Origin: Chitinophagaceae bacterium
GTDB taxonomy: Bacteria > Bacteroidota > Bacteroidia > Chitinophagales > Chitinophagaceae
DNA length: 64,000 nucleotides
Direction: 5' to 3'
NCBI GenBank assembly: GCA_947380905.1
Contig: CANCSS010000001.1
Location: forward strand, 1-64,000
Shown: positions 7,944 through 17,012 of the stretch, in pieces
Numbering within the stretch: position 1 is the stretch's first letter
Layout: each line of letters starts with the position of its first letter
Made by a program: the position numbers and the translations under genes
The notes under the pieces: generated by a model
What the model was told of the DNA's origin: nothing
Database searches by the model: none
What the model saw: only the letters and a program-made list of their open reading frames with translations

Positions 7944-10900
7944 TCTGTACTACTGCTTTTTGTAATTCTTCGGCATTAATTATTTTTTGCATTTTGTCAT
8001 ATACATTATTATAAATTGGTTTTTGGCAAAAATGCTCACTGTTTCCAACTACAATTAGCAAACGTTTTGCCCTTGATAAAGCAACATTTAATCGGTTGGG
8101 AGATTCAGCGAAACCCAAACTTACTTGTGCTGGATAACCCAAAACAGGGTATAAGTTATAATCTGGTTGTTGTCCTTGAAAAGCTGCAATTTTATTGCTA
8201 CGGACCATCGAAACAATAATGATGTTTCTTTCCATTCCTTGAAATCTATCAACAGTGCTTAATCGTATTAAATTTTCTTTATCATTAATTTTCCCCTTCC
8301 CCTTATACAAGTCAGTATGATTTTGTACAAGCATTTGTTCTATATAATTTATTTGTTTACCATAGAAGCTGATAAGGCCGATTTGCTTTTCTTCTTGGGA
8401 TTTATTGGAAAGCCATTTATCAAACTCACTTTTGCCTTCGCTATATTTAAGTACTTGGAGAATTTTGTCAATCGCATCAATTTCTCCAAAATTCACTCTT
8501 GATGTTCCTTCTTGGATTTCTGGTGTATTTACGTTTATCCAAATTGTATGCGTTTCGGGTGTAACAAGGTTTTGGTATTTTAAACCGTGATACCTTGAAT
8601 CCCATTTGACAAATGAATTGTGATATTCTTCATCAGGCGGTAGACCACATAGCAAACCCTTTTCACTATCTTCTGTATAAAATTGTGCTATTACATCATT
8701 GATAGCAGGGTGCATTCGATACTGTGTATCAAAAGTTCCCTTTATGCTTTCATCAATATGTGTAAATAATCTTTCAAATTGTGATGTTTCAAATTCCTTC
8801 TGAGAAAGTGCTTTGGCTAATGCCTTTTCACCTATAGAAATAAGTATATCTTTGATTTCTTCACCATCAATCATTGGCGGTAATTGTCTGTGGTCACCAA
8901 CGATAATGGATTTCTTTCCATATAAAACAGGCAAAGCTAGTTCAGGTGGTGTCGCTTTACTCGCTTCATCCATAATAATTGTATCAAACGAAATATCTTT
9001 TTTTTCTAATTTTGATTTTAAAGTACTAAACTCTCGCTTAATTTTTCTTAATTCCTCTTGAAATAAATTATGATCGCTTTTCAAATCTTTTATTTGTTGG
9101 CTTTTTTCTAATAAAGTTTTATAATTAGAATATTCAAAAACATTTAAATAGGATCGAAAAAAAGAAGTCCAATTATCTTCTGAATTTAGTTTTCCAATGG
9201 AACTACCTGTTGCACCAATCAGATTTACATATTCTAAATATTTATCTGCAAATAGCTTTTTAGTATCACAGGTTGGGTTCTGTAAATATATTTTCCAATT
9301 ATTTAATGCAGAATTTATTTGTTCATCTTCTTGTTGTGTAATACGATTTACGATATTGGCTACCCAATGAGAAACAGTATTGTTTTGTGTTGCATTACTT
9401 TTCTCCCAGTTCTTTATAGCCTCAAGTGAATAAAAATACCCTTCCGATTCTAAATTTTCTGTGTTACCGAAACGAATAGGTTTTACTATGTTATTGTAGT
9501 TGTTTTTTAATCTGTCAATGGCATTATCTACTGCAAGATTTGTTTCAGAAGTCAAAAGTATTTTTGTTTTCTTTTTCTCCTTTTGAGCTACTCTAATGTG
9601 TTGCCAAATTATCTCAGCGATTGCTGTTGATTTGCCAGTACCAGGAGGGCCTTGTATTAAAGCCAATTCTTCGGCATAAAGTGATTTGTAAATAGCTTGT
9701 CTTTGAGATTCATTCAATGATTCTGAAAAAAGATTACTTTCAAAATCCTGCCACTCTATACTTGTTTTGTTTAATAAATAATCAATGTTTTCGATTTTTT
9801 TAGCCTTTGATGAGTCAAATAGAAAAACTTTAGCATTATCATTAGGCAATTGAGATTTATTATCATCAATTTTAAAAACCGTATCTTCTAATCGTTTTAT
9901 TTTATCCTTTTCTCCTTTTAATTCCGGAAAAATTGCATTAATTTTTTCTTGTTTGATGTTTTCTTCTACCTCTTGAAGTTTATCTTCATCAACTTTAAAA
10001 TATAAATCTGGATAATTTACTTTTTGTAATCTACCTAAATAGAACTTCTCTTGGGTAGTTCCGAAATAAAAATCCTCCTTTAAAAGGTTTGATAACTTTT
10101 CTTCTTCTTGTTCAACTTTTAATTCAAAGTTTTCTTCACATAGGTATTTTTCTTGGAAAGTGTCATGTATTTTATAACTGAAATTTTCAGAGCCAGTAAA
10201 ATAATCGTCTAACTGATTAATCAATCTAGAAAGAACTTCTGTTTTATTCCCTGTTTGATAAAACTGTCTAAATATTAGCTTATCACCATTTGAAATTAAT
10301 TTTGTATTTAGGTTGGGAATAAAACTTTTCAAATTTGCCTGCAATTCTAGTAAACCATTTTCAAATTTTATGTTAAATTTGTATTTGTGGTTTTCTCCTC
10401 TATCGTATATCTCTAAGTAAGGAATAGACTTAATGATTTTTAACTTCTCATTAAATTCATCTTCTGTTTCAAAGTCAAAGTAAATAGCATCAAAAGTATT
10501 GTCAAATCTAAATAAATCGCTTTCCTCTTTGGATTGAAAATTAAGCTGAAATTGAGTTTGATTGCTTTGAAGAAAACTGTCATAAAATGCATTGTATTTT
10601 GGACCATTATCAAAGGAATAAAAAAATTTATTTTCAATCTTATAGTTGTTGGTTTTAAAGTTTGAAACGAGAACCCTTTGAATATCATTCTTAGCATCAT
10701 CAAAAGAGTTATGCCCATTTTTTTTCAGTTTTCTTTTTTCTAATCGTACCAATAAATGGTTATCTAAAGTTTTATGCGGACGATAATTAGTATTTTCTCT
10801 AAAAAATGCATATGCTTTTTCTAAGGTTTCACTGTCATCAATAATGTCAAATTTTATTAAGATCATTATTTGTTTTAAACTTAGATTCAAATTTGATTTT

Positions 10901-11523
10901 AGATATTCAAATACTTCATTGGGCAATTCTTCAGAAGTAGCTAAATCATTATAATCGTCAAGAAAGAATTTTTTTTCAAATTTTGTTTCAGTTATGAACT
11001 TTATGGAAGGCTTTATATTGAATCTTGCAGTTGCCTTTTTGCCAAATTTTATCCCTCTAATAACACTTGCTTTTTTCCATTCTTCTATTGTTAAATGGAG
11101 TTGCCCTAATTTTATGAAATTTACAGCTATTGGAAGTTCTCCAATAATGTCTTTTAATTCTTCTTTTGTAGTGTTATTTGCGGCTGTGACTAAGCCCTCG
11201 ATAACTGGATTATCATTAAAATCAATGTAACAGATTTCGGCTAATTCTTTTAGTTTGGCAAGTTGTTCCTCTTTTATATTTGTTGTATTATCAACGCTTG
11301 TTTGAATATACCCACGGGAGAAATCAAAGTCTTTGACTTTAAAAGTTTGTTCAACGTCCTTTTTAAATACTTGTTTGAAAATTTCTTGATCTACTGAAAG
11401 TTTAAGTTTTAATCCATTAAGCTCAACAGGAATAGAGCTGGCAATACCGATAGGTTTAGATTTGTGCTCTAGTATTTTAGATTGTGCAGTAATAAATTTT
11501 TTCCAAACCTCCTTCTGGCTCAT
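7930..11523 (-). CDS. Superfamily 1 (Upf1/Dna2-like) helicase
   Basis: A 1197-residue protein. The C-terminal half is an SF1B-type helicase: Walker A GPPGTGKST near residue 626, motif II MDEASK near 852, motif III GDHRQLPPM near 876, motif V VDRFQGMERN and motif VI LNVALSRAKR near 1148. The first 570 residues match no family I recognise and contain charged coiled segments around 500-560, probably a substrate-recognition region. Such helicases move on single-stranded DNA or RNA. It is the first gene of the operon and its end overlaps the DarT fusion by 14 bases, so motor and toxin are likely made in fixed proportion. The helicase call is secure; the role with DarT is inference. Confidence 0.9.
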   Translation of the reverse strand: MSQKEVWKKFITAQSKILEHKSKPIGIASSIPVELNGLKLKLSVDQEIFKQVFKKDVEQTFKVKDFDFSRGYIQTSVDNTTNIKEEQLAKLKELAEICYIDFNDNPVIEGLVTAANNTTKEELKDIIGELPIAVNFIKLGQLHLTIEEWKKASVIRGIKFGKKATARFNIKPSIKFITETKFEKKFFLDDYNDLATSEELPNEVFEYLKSNLNLSLKQIMILIKFDIIDDSETLEKAYAFFRENTNYRPHKTLDNHLLVRLEKRKLKKNGHNSFDDAKNDIQRVLVSNFKTNNYKIENKFFYSFDNGPKYNAFYDSFLQSNQTQFQLNFQSKEESDLFRFDNTFDAIYFDFETEDEFNEKLKIIKSIPYLEIYDRGENHKYKFNIKFENGLLELQANLKSFIPNLNTKLISNGDKLIFRQFYQTGNKTEVLSRLINQLDDYFTGSENFSYKIHDTFQEKYLCEENFELKVEQEEEKLSNLLKEDFYFGTTQEKFYLGRLQKVNYPDLYFKVDEDKLQEVEENIKQEKINAIFPELKGEKDKIKRLEDTVFKIDDNKSQLPNDNAKVFLFDSSKAKKIENIDYLLNKTSIEWQDFESNLFSESLNESQRQAIYKSLYAEELALIQGPPGTGKSTAIAEIIWQHIRVAQKEKKKTKILLTSETNLAVDNAIDRLKNNYNNIVKPIRFGNTENLESEGYFYSLEAIKNWEKSNATQNNTVSHWVANIVNRITQQEDEQINSALNNWKIYLQNPTCDTKKLFADKYLEYVNLIGATGSSIGKLNSEDNWTSFFRSYLNVFEYSNYKTLLEKSQQIKDLKSDHNLFQEELRKIKREFSTLKSKLEKKDISFDTIIMDEASKATPPELALPVLYGKKSIIVGDHRQLPPMIDGEEIKDILISIGEKALAKALSQKEFETSQFERLFTHIDESIKGTFDTQYRMHPAINDVIAQFYTEDSEKGLLCGLPPDEEYHNSFVKWDSRYHGLKYQNLVTPETHTIWINVNTPEIQEGTSRVNFGEIDAIDKILQVLKYSEGKSEFDKWLSNKSQEEKQIGLISFYGKQINYIEQMLVQNHTDLYKGKGKINDKENLIRLSTVDRFQGMERNIIIVSMVRSNKIAAFQGQQPDYNLYPVLGYPAQVSLGFAESPNRLNVALSRAKRLLIVVGNSEHFCQKPIYNNVYDKMQKIINAEELQKAVVQNGQH

Positions 11524-11707
11524 ATTCTATTTTTCAAAATTTAATTCAATAGTTCTTTTAAGTATGAAACTAATAATGATTGTTAAAGGTAAACAGGTTG
11601 GATATTTATACACCTTATCCGATTTATTCCCTTATAACTCTATTTTTTGATTTTATTATAATAATTAAGTATTTGTGATAAAAAATAGATTTTATTTACT
11701 CAAAAAT

Positions 11708-12868
11708 TTAGTTAATACCCACCAAACCCCTATCCAACTCGACCTTCTTCACCTCCCCATTCCCACCTTGAATATAATAAGATTTAGCTAGTTCATCCCC
11801 AATTGCTTTGACAAAAGCTGCTTTAATTTTAGAGATTTTCTCGACTGCAGAATTTCTTGTAATATTTACCATTTCATCAATCCTATTTCGCATTTCATGC
11901 AAATCTCCAATACTTGATAAACTAGTGTAAATATCATACAACTCATTCTTGTAATCACATAAAAAACTAAGACCAATACCATCTGGGTGTCTTAGATATA
12001 AAAAGAATAGTGTTTTTTCAAGAGGTCTGAGTTTAATTTCAATATTACCAAAGTCAGGCAAAAAAATCCTTTTTCTATTATCTATTACTAGCTTGCTTAA
12101 AGGTACACTTTGTTTAAAATTTTGAGAGAATAGCATCTTTACCCTAAGCGACTCCATTATATTCAGAGCTTGGTTTATTTCAGCAAATGAAAATTTCCCT
12201 TTTATTTTAAACATACATTCAGAACAAATATCAGCTGTGCGCATTTTTAACTTAATATCTTTTTTCTCTAAGCACATGTCATTAATACACCCAATAGGAT
12301 CTATGTGAACTGAAGTTCTTAACTCATTATAATCATTAAACATATGCTTTTGTAAAATCAAAGCAACAACTTCATATGCGATTGGGAAAGAATCTAGGCA
12401 TTTAATAAAGTGATTCCAATCTGCTGTATGTATAAACCCATTATAAGGCATTTTTTCATCTAAGGAAGCAAACCAGTTATTTGAATTAGAAACCTCAGTT
12501 AATAATATTACAAATTCATTATCGGGTATATCATTCTTTTTTCTATAAACATTACATTTATCAAAGATGGTAGACCAATTAGTTGTTTTTCTTGAAAATG
12601 GAAATTCAAATTTTTTTAAAGGCCTGGTTTCCTTGCTTTCAATAATATTCATAGATTTTGTAGAGTAATTTAAAGGAACGCTATGTGACTTTTCAAATGC
12701 TTTTACGTTTGAAACGCGTTTTTCCAACAATTCATCTTCTTCAAAATTTATAACATTATGGCTATCGCAAGTAAATTCAATAGGTCCACTTATGGCTTGT
12801 AGTATGTCAATTACCTCAGTAAAAGTGTCTGTACCAACTTCTCCATCTTTGATTAAATGCACTTTCAT
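11708..12868 (-). CDS. Unknown four-cysteine protein of a VWA cassette
   Basis: A 386-residue cytoplasmic protein of unknown family. The middle contains NGFIHTADWNHF (143-154), AYEVVALILQKHMF (164-177), then GCINDMC (193-199) and TADICSEC (211-218), giving Cys194, 199, 215 and 218, a possible zinc site. The order (helix with AYEVVAL, then a Cys-rich loop with RTADIC) vaguely recalls metzincin-like peptidases, but the HExxH is missing, so at most this would be an inactive relative. The last 150 residues are helical. It follows the VWA gene after 2 bases and is the last gene of the three-gene set 13933 to 11708. Confidence 0.55.
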   Translation of the reverse strand: MKVHLIKDGEVGTDTFTEVIDILQAISGPIEFTCDSHNVINFEEDELLEKRVSNVKAFEKSHSVPLNYSTKSMNIIESKETRPLKKFEFPFSRKTTNWSTIFDKCNVYRKKNDIPDNEFVILLTEVSNSNNWFASLDEKMPYNGFIHTADWNHFIKCLDSFPIAYEVVALILQKHMFNDYNELRTSVHIDPIGCINDMCLEKKDIKLKMRTADICSECMFKIKGKFSFAEINQALNIMESLRVKMLFSQNFKQSVPLSKLVIDNRKRIFLPDFGNIEIKLRPLEKTLFFLYLRHPDGIGLSFLCDYKNELYDIYTSLSSIGDLHEMRNRIDEMVNITRNSAVEKISKIKAAFVKAIGDELAKSYYIQGGNGEVKKVELDRGLVGIN

Positions 12869-12870
12869 AC

Positions 12871-13500
12871 TTAGTCCTCAAATAAATTATCTAAATTTCT
12901 ATTATCTCTTTTCTTATTAAAATAAGTTGAAACTGACTTGTCTAACTTATTCCAAACTGTATTATTCATTTCTTTTTTATCAAAAGCAAAACTATTTTGT
13001 TTTTTAATTGACATTGATTCTGCAACATCTACAGCATCTAGTGTTGCTCCTATAAAACTAAAGGTCCATTTACTGGTTTCCTCTAGCCTAGAAATCATAT
13101 TACGAATTTTTACTAAGTTATATCTTTTTGATGCATTTTCATAGCCATCTGTTAGAATAACAACTATTACTGTTGTTGGTATGGTGGTTTGCTCTATTTT
13201 ATGTTCAATTTGAGAGACAGTTTCTCCAACAGCATCCAGTAAGGCAGTTGAGCCATTAGGGCGATAATTTTGATAATTTAGTAATTCTGCTGCCTTGGGT
13301 TCTAATTGAAAATAATGATGATCTACAAATGTATTAAAAGTGGTTAACCCCATGGTTATTTCTTCCTCTTTAAACTCTAACTCATTGTGCTTAATTCTAT
13401 TAACTTGTTCATTAAAACCATTGATGGTGCTTTCAATACAATCAGACATTGATCCACTTTTATCTACAATTAAGTGGTAAATTGTTTTTCTTGTTTTCAT
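12871..13500 (-). CDS. Von Willebrand factor A domain protein
   Basis: A 209-residue protein that is essentially one VWA domain. The metal-ion-dependent adhesion site is complete: DKSGS at 13-17, Thr85 in NGSTALLDAV, and Asp118 in ILTDGYENAS. There is no signal peptide, so it acts in the cytoplasm, where stand-alone VWA proteins usually bind a partner in a metal-dependent way. It is 2 bases from the upstream-encoded DUF6717-like gene (13502-13933) and 2 bases from the four-cysteine protein downstream, which points to one complex. The partner and process cannot be read from the sequence. Confidence 0.85.
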   Translation of the reverse strand: MKTRKTIYHLIVDKSGSMSDCIESTINGFNEQVNRIKHNELEFKEEEITMGLTTFNTFVDHHYFQLEPKAAELLNYQNYRPNGSTALLDAVGETVSQIEHKIEQTTIPTTVIVVILTDGYENASKRYNLVKIRNMISRLEETSKWTFSFIGATLDAVDVAESMSIKKQNSFAFDKKEMNNTVWNKLDKSVSTYFNKKRDNRNLDNLFED

Positions 13501-13501
13501 G

Positions 13502-13933
13502 TTATTTGTTGTTTATTAATTTTATGTAAATTTTTTCAGGATAGCCCCCTTCGAATACATACTCTGTAACTGGGCAAAGCCATAATTGATGATTTAGAAT
13601 ATTTTCTTTAAACTTTTCAACTAAATAATAGGCGCCATAATCAACTATGGCATGCCCTATATTATCAAGTAGCCCCCTATTCATCCCAATTCGAATTTTA
13701 TTTAAAACCGTTTCTGAGCCTTCAAAAGGCTCGGTACTTAGTTTTAGTGTGGCTTTACCTTGGTTATTGGAGATATAATCAAGAAAGGTATCAGAACCGT
13801 CAACCATCATTAAATTGGTTTTAGTTCCTAGCCCTGCTTCTAAGAAGGCAGGCAGGTCGGCATACCAAATACCGGCTTCTTTGTAAAAGGACAATGTTTT
13901 AGTAACAATGGGGCTTTGTTTGAGTTTTTGCAT
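13502..13933 (-). CDS. DUF6717-like protein, first gene of the VWA cassette
   Basis: A 143-residue protein. The pattern FYKEAGIWYADLPAFLE, GTKTNLMMVDGSDTFLDYIS and WLCPVTEYVFEGGYPEKIYIK is that of the small family I know as DUF6717, found in Bacteroidota and other bacteria without a known role. It has no signal peptide or membrane span. It is the promoter-proximal gene of the three-gene minus-strand set, followed after one base by the VWA gene. The family assignment is from memory of its pattern and is moderately sure. Confidence 0.6.
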   Translation of the reverse strand: MQKLKQSPIVTKTLSFYKEAGIWYADLPAFLEAGLGTKTNLMMVDGSDTFLDYISNNQGKATLKLSTEPFEGSETVLNKIRIGMNRGLLDNIGHAIVDYGAYYLVEKFKENILNHQLWLCPVTEYVFEGGYPEKIYIKLINNK

Positions 13934-14155
13934 ATTTTATTGGTTTAGAATACAAAAATAGCTTCCCAATAGGCCTCAAATATTTCTCTACAAGCTTGTA
14001 ATGAGATAAGCCAAATAGCTCAAATTCAATATGTTAATAAATTACCCAATTTCTATAAATACAAATAAGCCCTGTTAATAAATAATTATGATTCTTATTT
14101 ACAAAGAGATGCTAGGAATATCTATTTTTATCTTCCCCCTAAAATTTCACCTACT

Positions 14156-14392
14156 ATGGCAAATAAGCTGAATATTGAGTTCGTTGAGCATATGGGGTAT
14201 TATATCCCTAAATCGGATGTTGAGGGTTTTGATCCTGAAACCAATGGTATGTCTGGGCCATCTGTTGACGATAATGGTATTTGCTGGGATGAGACCTGCC
14301 AAAAACTAGGTTATTGCAGACTAAAAGCGAAAAAGAAGAAATGCTCTAGTTATAAAAAGCCTATTAATCAAATAGAACTTCCATTCGAATAA
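14156..14392 (+). CDS. Small cysteine-containing hypothetical protein
   Basis: A 78-residue protein with four cysteines in the second half, around ICWDETCQKLGYCRLKAKKKKCSS, possibly a small metal site. The C-terminus is basic and then ends in IELPFE. It is the first gene of a plus-strand run (14156-16665) and starts 9 bases before the 520-residue gene. Function unknown. Confidence 0.55.
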   Translation: MANKLNIEFVEHMGYYIPKSDVEGFDPETNGMSGPSVDDNGICWDETCQKLGYCRLKAKKKKCSSYKKPINQIELPFE

Positions 14393-14401
14393 ACTAATAC
14401 C

Positions 14402-15964
14402 ATGAATGACTCCATAATAGAACATGAGCAGCAATGTAAAGATGCAGTCATTGACATCTTAAGTGAACATATTCTAATTCCTGATAGAATTGTTTATTTA
14501 ATAGAAAAATATAATGAACTATATGAAGATGTTCAATATATACAAGAAGGAGAAATTGACAATTTCTTTCATATATACATGAAGCTTTGTGAATTTTATG
14601 GGTTAACTATTAAAAGAGGAAGCGCAAAAAAGGCATTGGATGAATACAGTCAAATTTGTCATTTAAGTAATGGGAATATATTAAAATGGTTAGTCAAATA
14701 CGAGGACGATGGTCTATATCTTAGAGAAACTGTAAAAAAAACCAAGCTTGAGGATTATGATCAACTACCTAATGGTAGTGTATTACTTCATAATGACTTT
14801 AAAACAAGAGTGGAGCTAAATAGCTTTATACCAATACTAGATTTTGTATTAACATTTAATGATTACTATGATACTGAAATGAATAAGTATCGTTCCATAA
14901 ATGATGAAGAGACTTATATGGAATGTGGTGTAGAATATTATAAATCAACAAATGACCAGAGAAGACTAATGGATTTTGTTAAGCATTTAATTAACCCTCC
15001 TATTGAAGATCTATTTTCAGGACCTGAGATGGTACTTGACTTTAATAAATTAAAAAACTATGTTCCATTAAAAGTAGAACAACATAGTAGTACCCCTTCT
15101 ATTGAATTACAAGCAGCCCATGATTTGTTTCATCAAAATTTCTTTGCAGAAGCTAAAATTAAATATTCAATATTACTTGAATCTAGAAATGACTATCAAG
15201 AAGCTTGGCTAGGTTTGACAATTTGTAATTTTATAATAGGCGACTATGAAGGGGCATATATAGCAAGCACTAATCTATACATTTTTAGATACCGTGATTT
15301 AATTAACTATATTGAAAAATATAGAAAGAATGATAATAAATCTGAAATTGAATATATAATATCTGATAAAACTTGTGAAGAAGCTTTAAATGAATTTAAC
15401 ACTAAATCAAATAAACTAGTCTGGCTAGCGCAAAATAGAGATTTATACAATAGTATATCAATAAGGCCCAAAGGACTACCTTCTATAGCTAATTGTAATT
15501 TTAATGGAATCCATTATGAAAATATATCTGTATTTCATAGGACATATTGTGATGCACATATTGATGAAAACATTTTAGATACTAAATCACATTTAGAAGC
15601 TATTATTCATTTTATAGAGAAAATGGATATTCAAAAATTAGATGAGTTACTATTGAATAATAGATACTCTAGTATAAGTAAGGATGCCTTTTTAAAACAA
15701 TTAAGTGGCGTTTTTGATGCTTTTAATGATTCAGGGGATAGCATGCTATATTCAGAACCAGGCATCTGCAAAGGCTGTCAAAATGGATGCGGTGGCTTTA
15801 CCTTTTTTAGTGACAAATCAAGAAATTACATAGAAGTGGTTGTTAAGTCAGAAGGTGATAAGGTAATAGACATTTTTGAGTGTAGTCAATTTGAAAATGA
15901 TAATTTAGTTAAATCAATGCTTGGGAAAAGGATTAAATTTGACCCATACGAAGCCCCTTTTTAG
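14402..15964 (+). CDS. Unknown protein with TPR-like helices and a C-terminal cysteine cluster
   Basis: A 520-residue soluble protein. Residues about 235-300 look like one or two tetratricopeptide-like helix pairs (AAHDLFHQNFFAEAKIKYSILL, then EAWLGLTICNFIIGDYEGAY). Near the C-terminus, GICKGCQNGCGGFTFF has three closely spaced cysteines and precedes a beta-rich end, suggesting a metal-binding knuckle. The rest is helical and unassigned. It sits between the 78-residue Cys-containing gene and a membrane-anchored small gene that starts 2 bases after its stop, so all are probably one operon. Confidence 0.6.
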   Translation: MNDSIIEHEQQCKDAVIDILSEHILIPDRIVYLIEKYNELYEDVQYIQEGEIDNFFHIYMKLCEFYGLTIKRGSAKKALDEYSQICHLSNGNILKWLVKYEDDGLYLRETVKKTKLEDYDQLPNGSVLLHNDFKTRVELNSFIPILDFVLTFNDYYDTEMNKYRSINDEETYMECGVEYYKSTNDQRRLMDFVKHLINPPIEDLFSGPEMVLDFNKLKNYVPLKVEQHSSTPSIELQAAHDLFHQNFFAEAKIKYSILLESRNDYQEAWLGLTICNFIIGDYEGAYIASTNLYIFRYRDLINYIEKYRKNDNKSEIEYIISDKTCEEALNEFNTKSNKLVWLAQNRDLYNSISIRPKGLPSIANCNFNGIHYENISVFHRTYCDAHIDENILDTKSHLEAIIHFIEKMDIQKLDELLLNNRYSSISKDAFLKQLSGVFDAFNDSGDSMLYSEPGICKGCQNGCGGFTFFSDKSRNYIEVVVKSEGDKVIDIFECSQFENDNLVKSMLGKRIKFDPYEAPF

Positions 15965-15966
15965 TT

Positions 15967-16344
15967 ATGAGAGGAATTATATTTTTACTTGTAGTCTATT
16001 TTGTCAAGTTCATAATAAAGGAACTGTCTAAGCCAGAAGTATCTAAAGTAGATGAACTAATTAATGCTATTCCTAATAAAGAGCCTATAAAATATTACTC
16101 AAATGGTATTGAACTCCCTTACCCATTTCATATAGAATATAAAATGATGATTAATACAATGGCTAATTCTTGGATGTATAAAGATGAATATCAAGAGTTA
16201 ATTAATGAAAACCATAATGCCCCAATAATAGACAGAGAAATATTATCTCCATATATTCAGAGATACACTTATACTTTCAATAATGTCTTTTTAGCTGAAA
16301 CCTACTTGAATGAGCAATGGGACTATCTTAATAATTTGAATTAA
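15967..16344 (+). CDS. Small membrane-anchored hypothetical protein
   Basis: A 125-residue protein. Residues 3-17 form a short hydrophobic segment (GIIFLLVVYFVKFII) that is either a membrane anchor or an uncleaved signal. The rest is polar, with many Tyr and Asn residues and no known motif. It begins 2 bases after the 520-residue gene and ends 9 bases before the DUF6150-like gene, which supports translational coupling. Function unknown. Confidence 0.55.
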   Translation: MRGIIFLLVVYFVKFIIKELSKPEVSKVDELINAIPNKEPIKYYSNGIELPYPFHIEYKMMINTMANSWMYKDEYQELINENHNAPIIDREILSPYIQRYTYTFNNVFLAETYLNEQWDYLNNLN

Positions 16345-16353
16345 AGAATAACT

Positions 16354-16665
16354 ATGAAACTAATAACATCTATAATCGTTTTTCTATTTTTAGGGACATC
16401 TTCTATAAATGCACAGAAAGTATTTAAGACTTCCTATAAAAGCGATGCTGATAAAATAATCTACGTTACAGAATACAAATCGGAAGCAGATATGATTGTT
16501 TTCGAAACAAAATACAAAAGTGAAGCAAAACCCTATTCTGGAATTTGGTTCTGGACTACATCTAAATCTGAGGCTGACTGGAAAGTCTATTTTACTAAAT
16601 ACAAAAGTGAAGCTAATTTAAAAATATACATCACAAAGTATAAAAGCGAGGCTGGGATGAAGTAA
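16354..16665 (+). CDS. DUF6150-like secreted YKSEAD-repeat protein
   Basis: A 103-residue protein. Residues 1-20 are a signal peptide ending in SINAQ. The mature part is six copies of an 11-18-residue repeat of the form K-x-x-x-[TW]-x-Y-K-S-[DE]-A-[DNGK] (TSYKSDAD, TEYKSEAD, TKYKSEAK, TSKSEAD, TKYKSEAN, TKYKSEAG). This matches the small exported family I know as DUF6150, common in Bacteroidota. It ends the four-gene run from 14156. A 20-bp AT-only palindrome follows 38 bases after its stop. The biological role of the family is not known to me. Confidence 0.7.
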   Translation: MKLITSIIVFLFLGTSSINAQKVFKTSYKSDADKIIYVTEYKSEADMIVFETKYKSEAKPYSGIWFWTTSKSEADWKVYFTKYKSEANLKIYITKYKSEAGMK

Positions 16666-16702
16666 ATTGATGATTATTTTTAGAACCCGTTATTAAAAAG
16701 GC

Positions 16703-16722
16703 TATTATTTTATAAAATAATA
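16703..16722. repeat. 20-bp perfect AT palindrome
   Basis: TATTATTTTATAAAATAATA is its own reverse complement. It is 38 bases after the stop of the DUF6150-like gene. It could be a weak transcription end or a protein-binding site; the lack of G and C argues against a classic terminator hairpin. Confidence 0.6.
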
Positions 16723-16818
16723 CTTGGGTAAATTAAATATTTGCTAGGTTAAAAAATTATTTTTTAAAGGCTGTTTTTAGGGCCTCAAATATTTCGATGG
16801 TACAGTTATACCACTTTG

Positions 16819-16836
16819 AAATTTGAGCTCAAATTT
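16819..16836. repeat. 18-bp perfect palindrome AAATTTGAGCTCAAATTT
   Basis: A complete dyad centred on GAGCTC with AAATTT on both sides. It has the size and symmetry of a dimeric repressor site, but no start codon of a convincing gene lies close by. The DUF6150-like gene ends 154 bases upstream, and the nearest downstream gene is convergent. Confidence 0.5.
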
Positions 16837-17012
16837 GAGGCTAAAAAATCTATACGATTTGATTTGGAAGTTCAAATGCCCTACAAACAAATGCGTTTTT
16901 ATTCGAAAGGCTTAATTTTTACGCGATTTACTATTTTTAAAAATAATATACCGCTGCATTTACAGAATTTCAAACAAGGCAGAAATTGGGGGAATTTAAT
17001 GGCTAAAAGGTA

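Larger units (their letters stand above)
16666..17012. other. Intergenic region with two perfect palindromes
   Basis: About 350 bases between the DUF6150-like gene and the convergent 80-residue gene. It holds a 20-bp perfect palindrome (16703-16722) and an 18-bp one (16819-16836). A 66-codon TTG-started frame (16816-17016) spans the second palindrome but looks spurious. I see no RNA gene or transposon end. Confidence 0.5.

Noticed and set aside
11708-12868. Active metzincin-type peptidase
   Set aside because: The region resembles the topology, but the HExxH zinc motif is absent, so an active protease cannot be supported.
13972-16795. 15-base repeat GGCCTCAAATATTTC at 13972 and 16781
   Set aside because: A single shared 15-mer is expected by chance in an AT-rich 64-kb window, and the flanks do not match.
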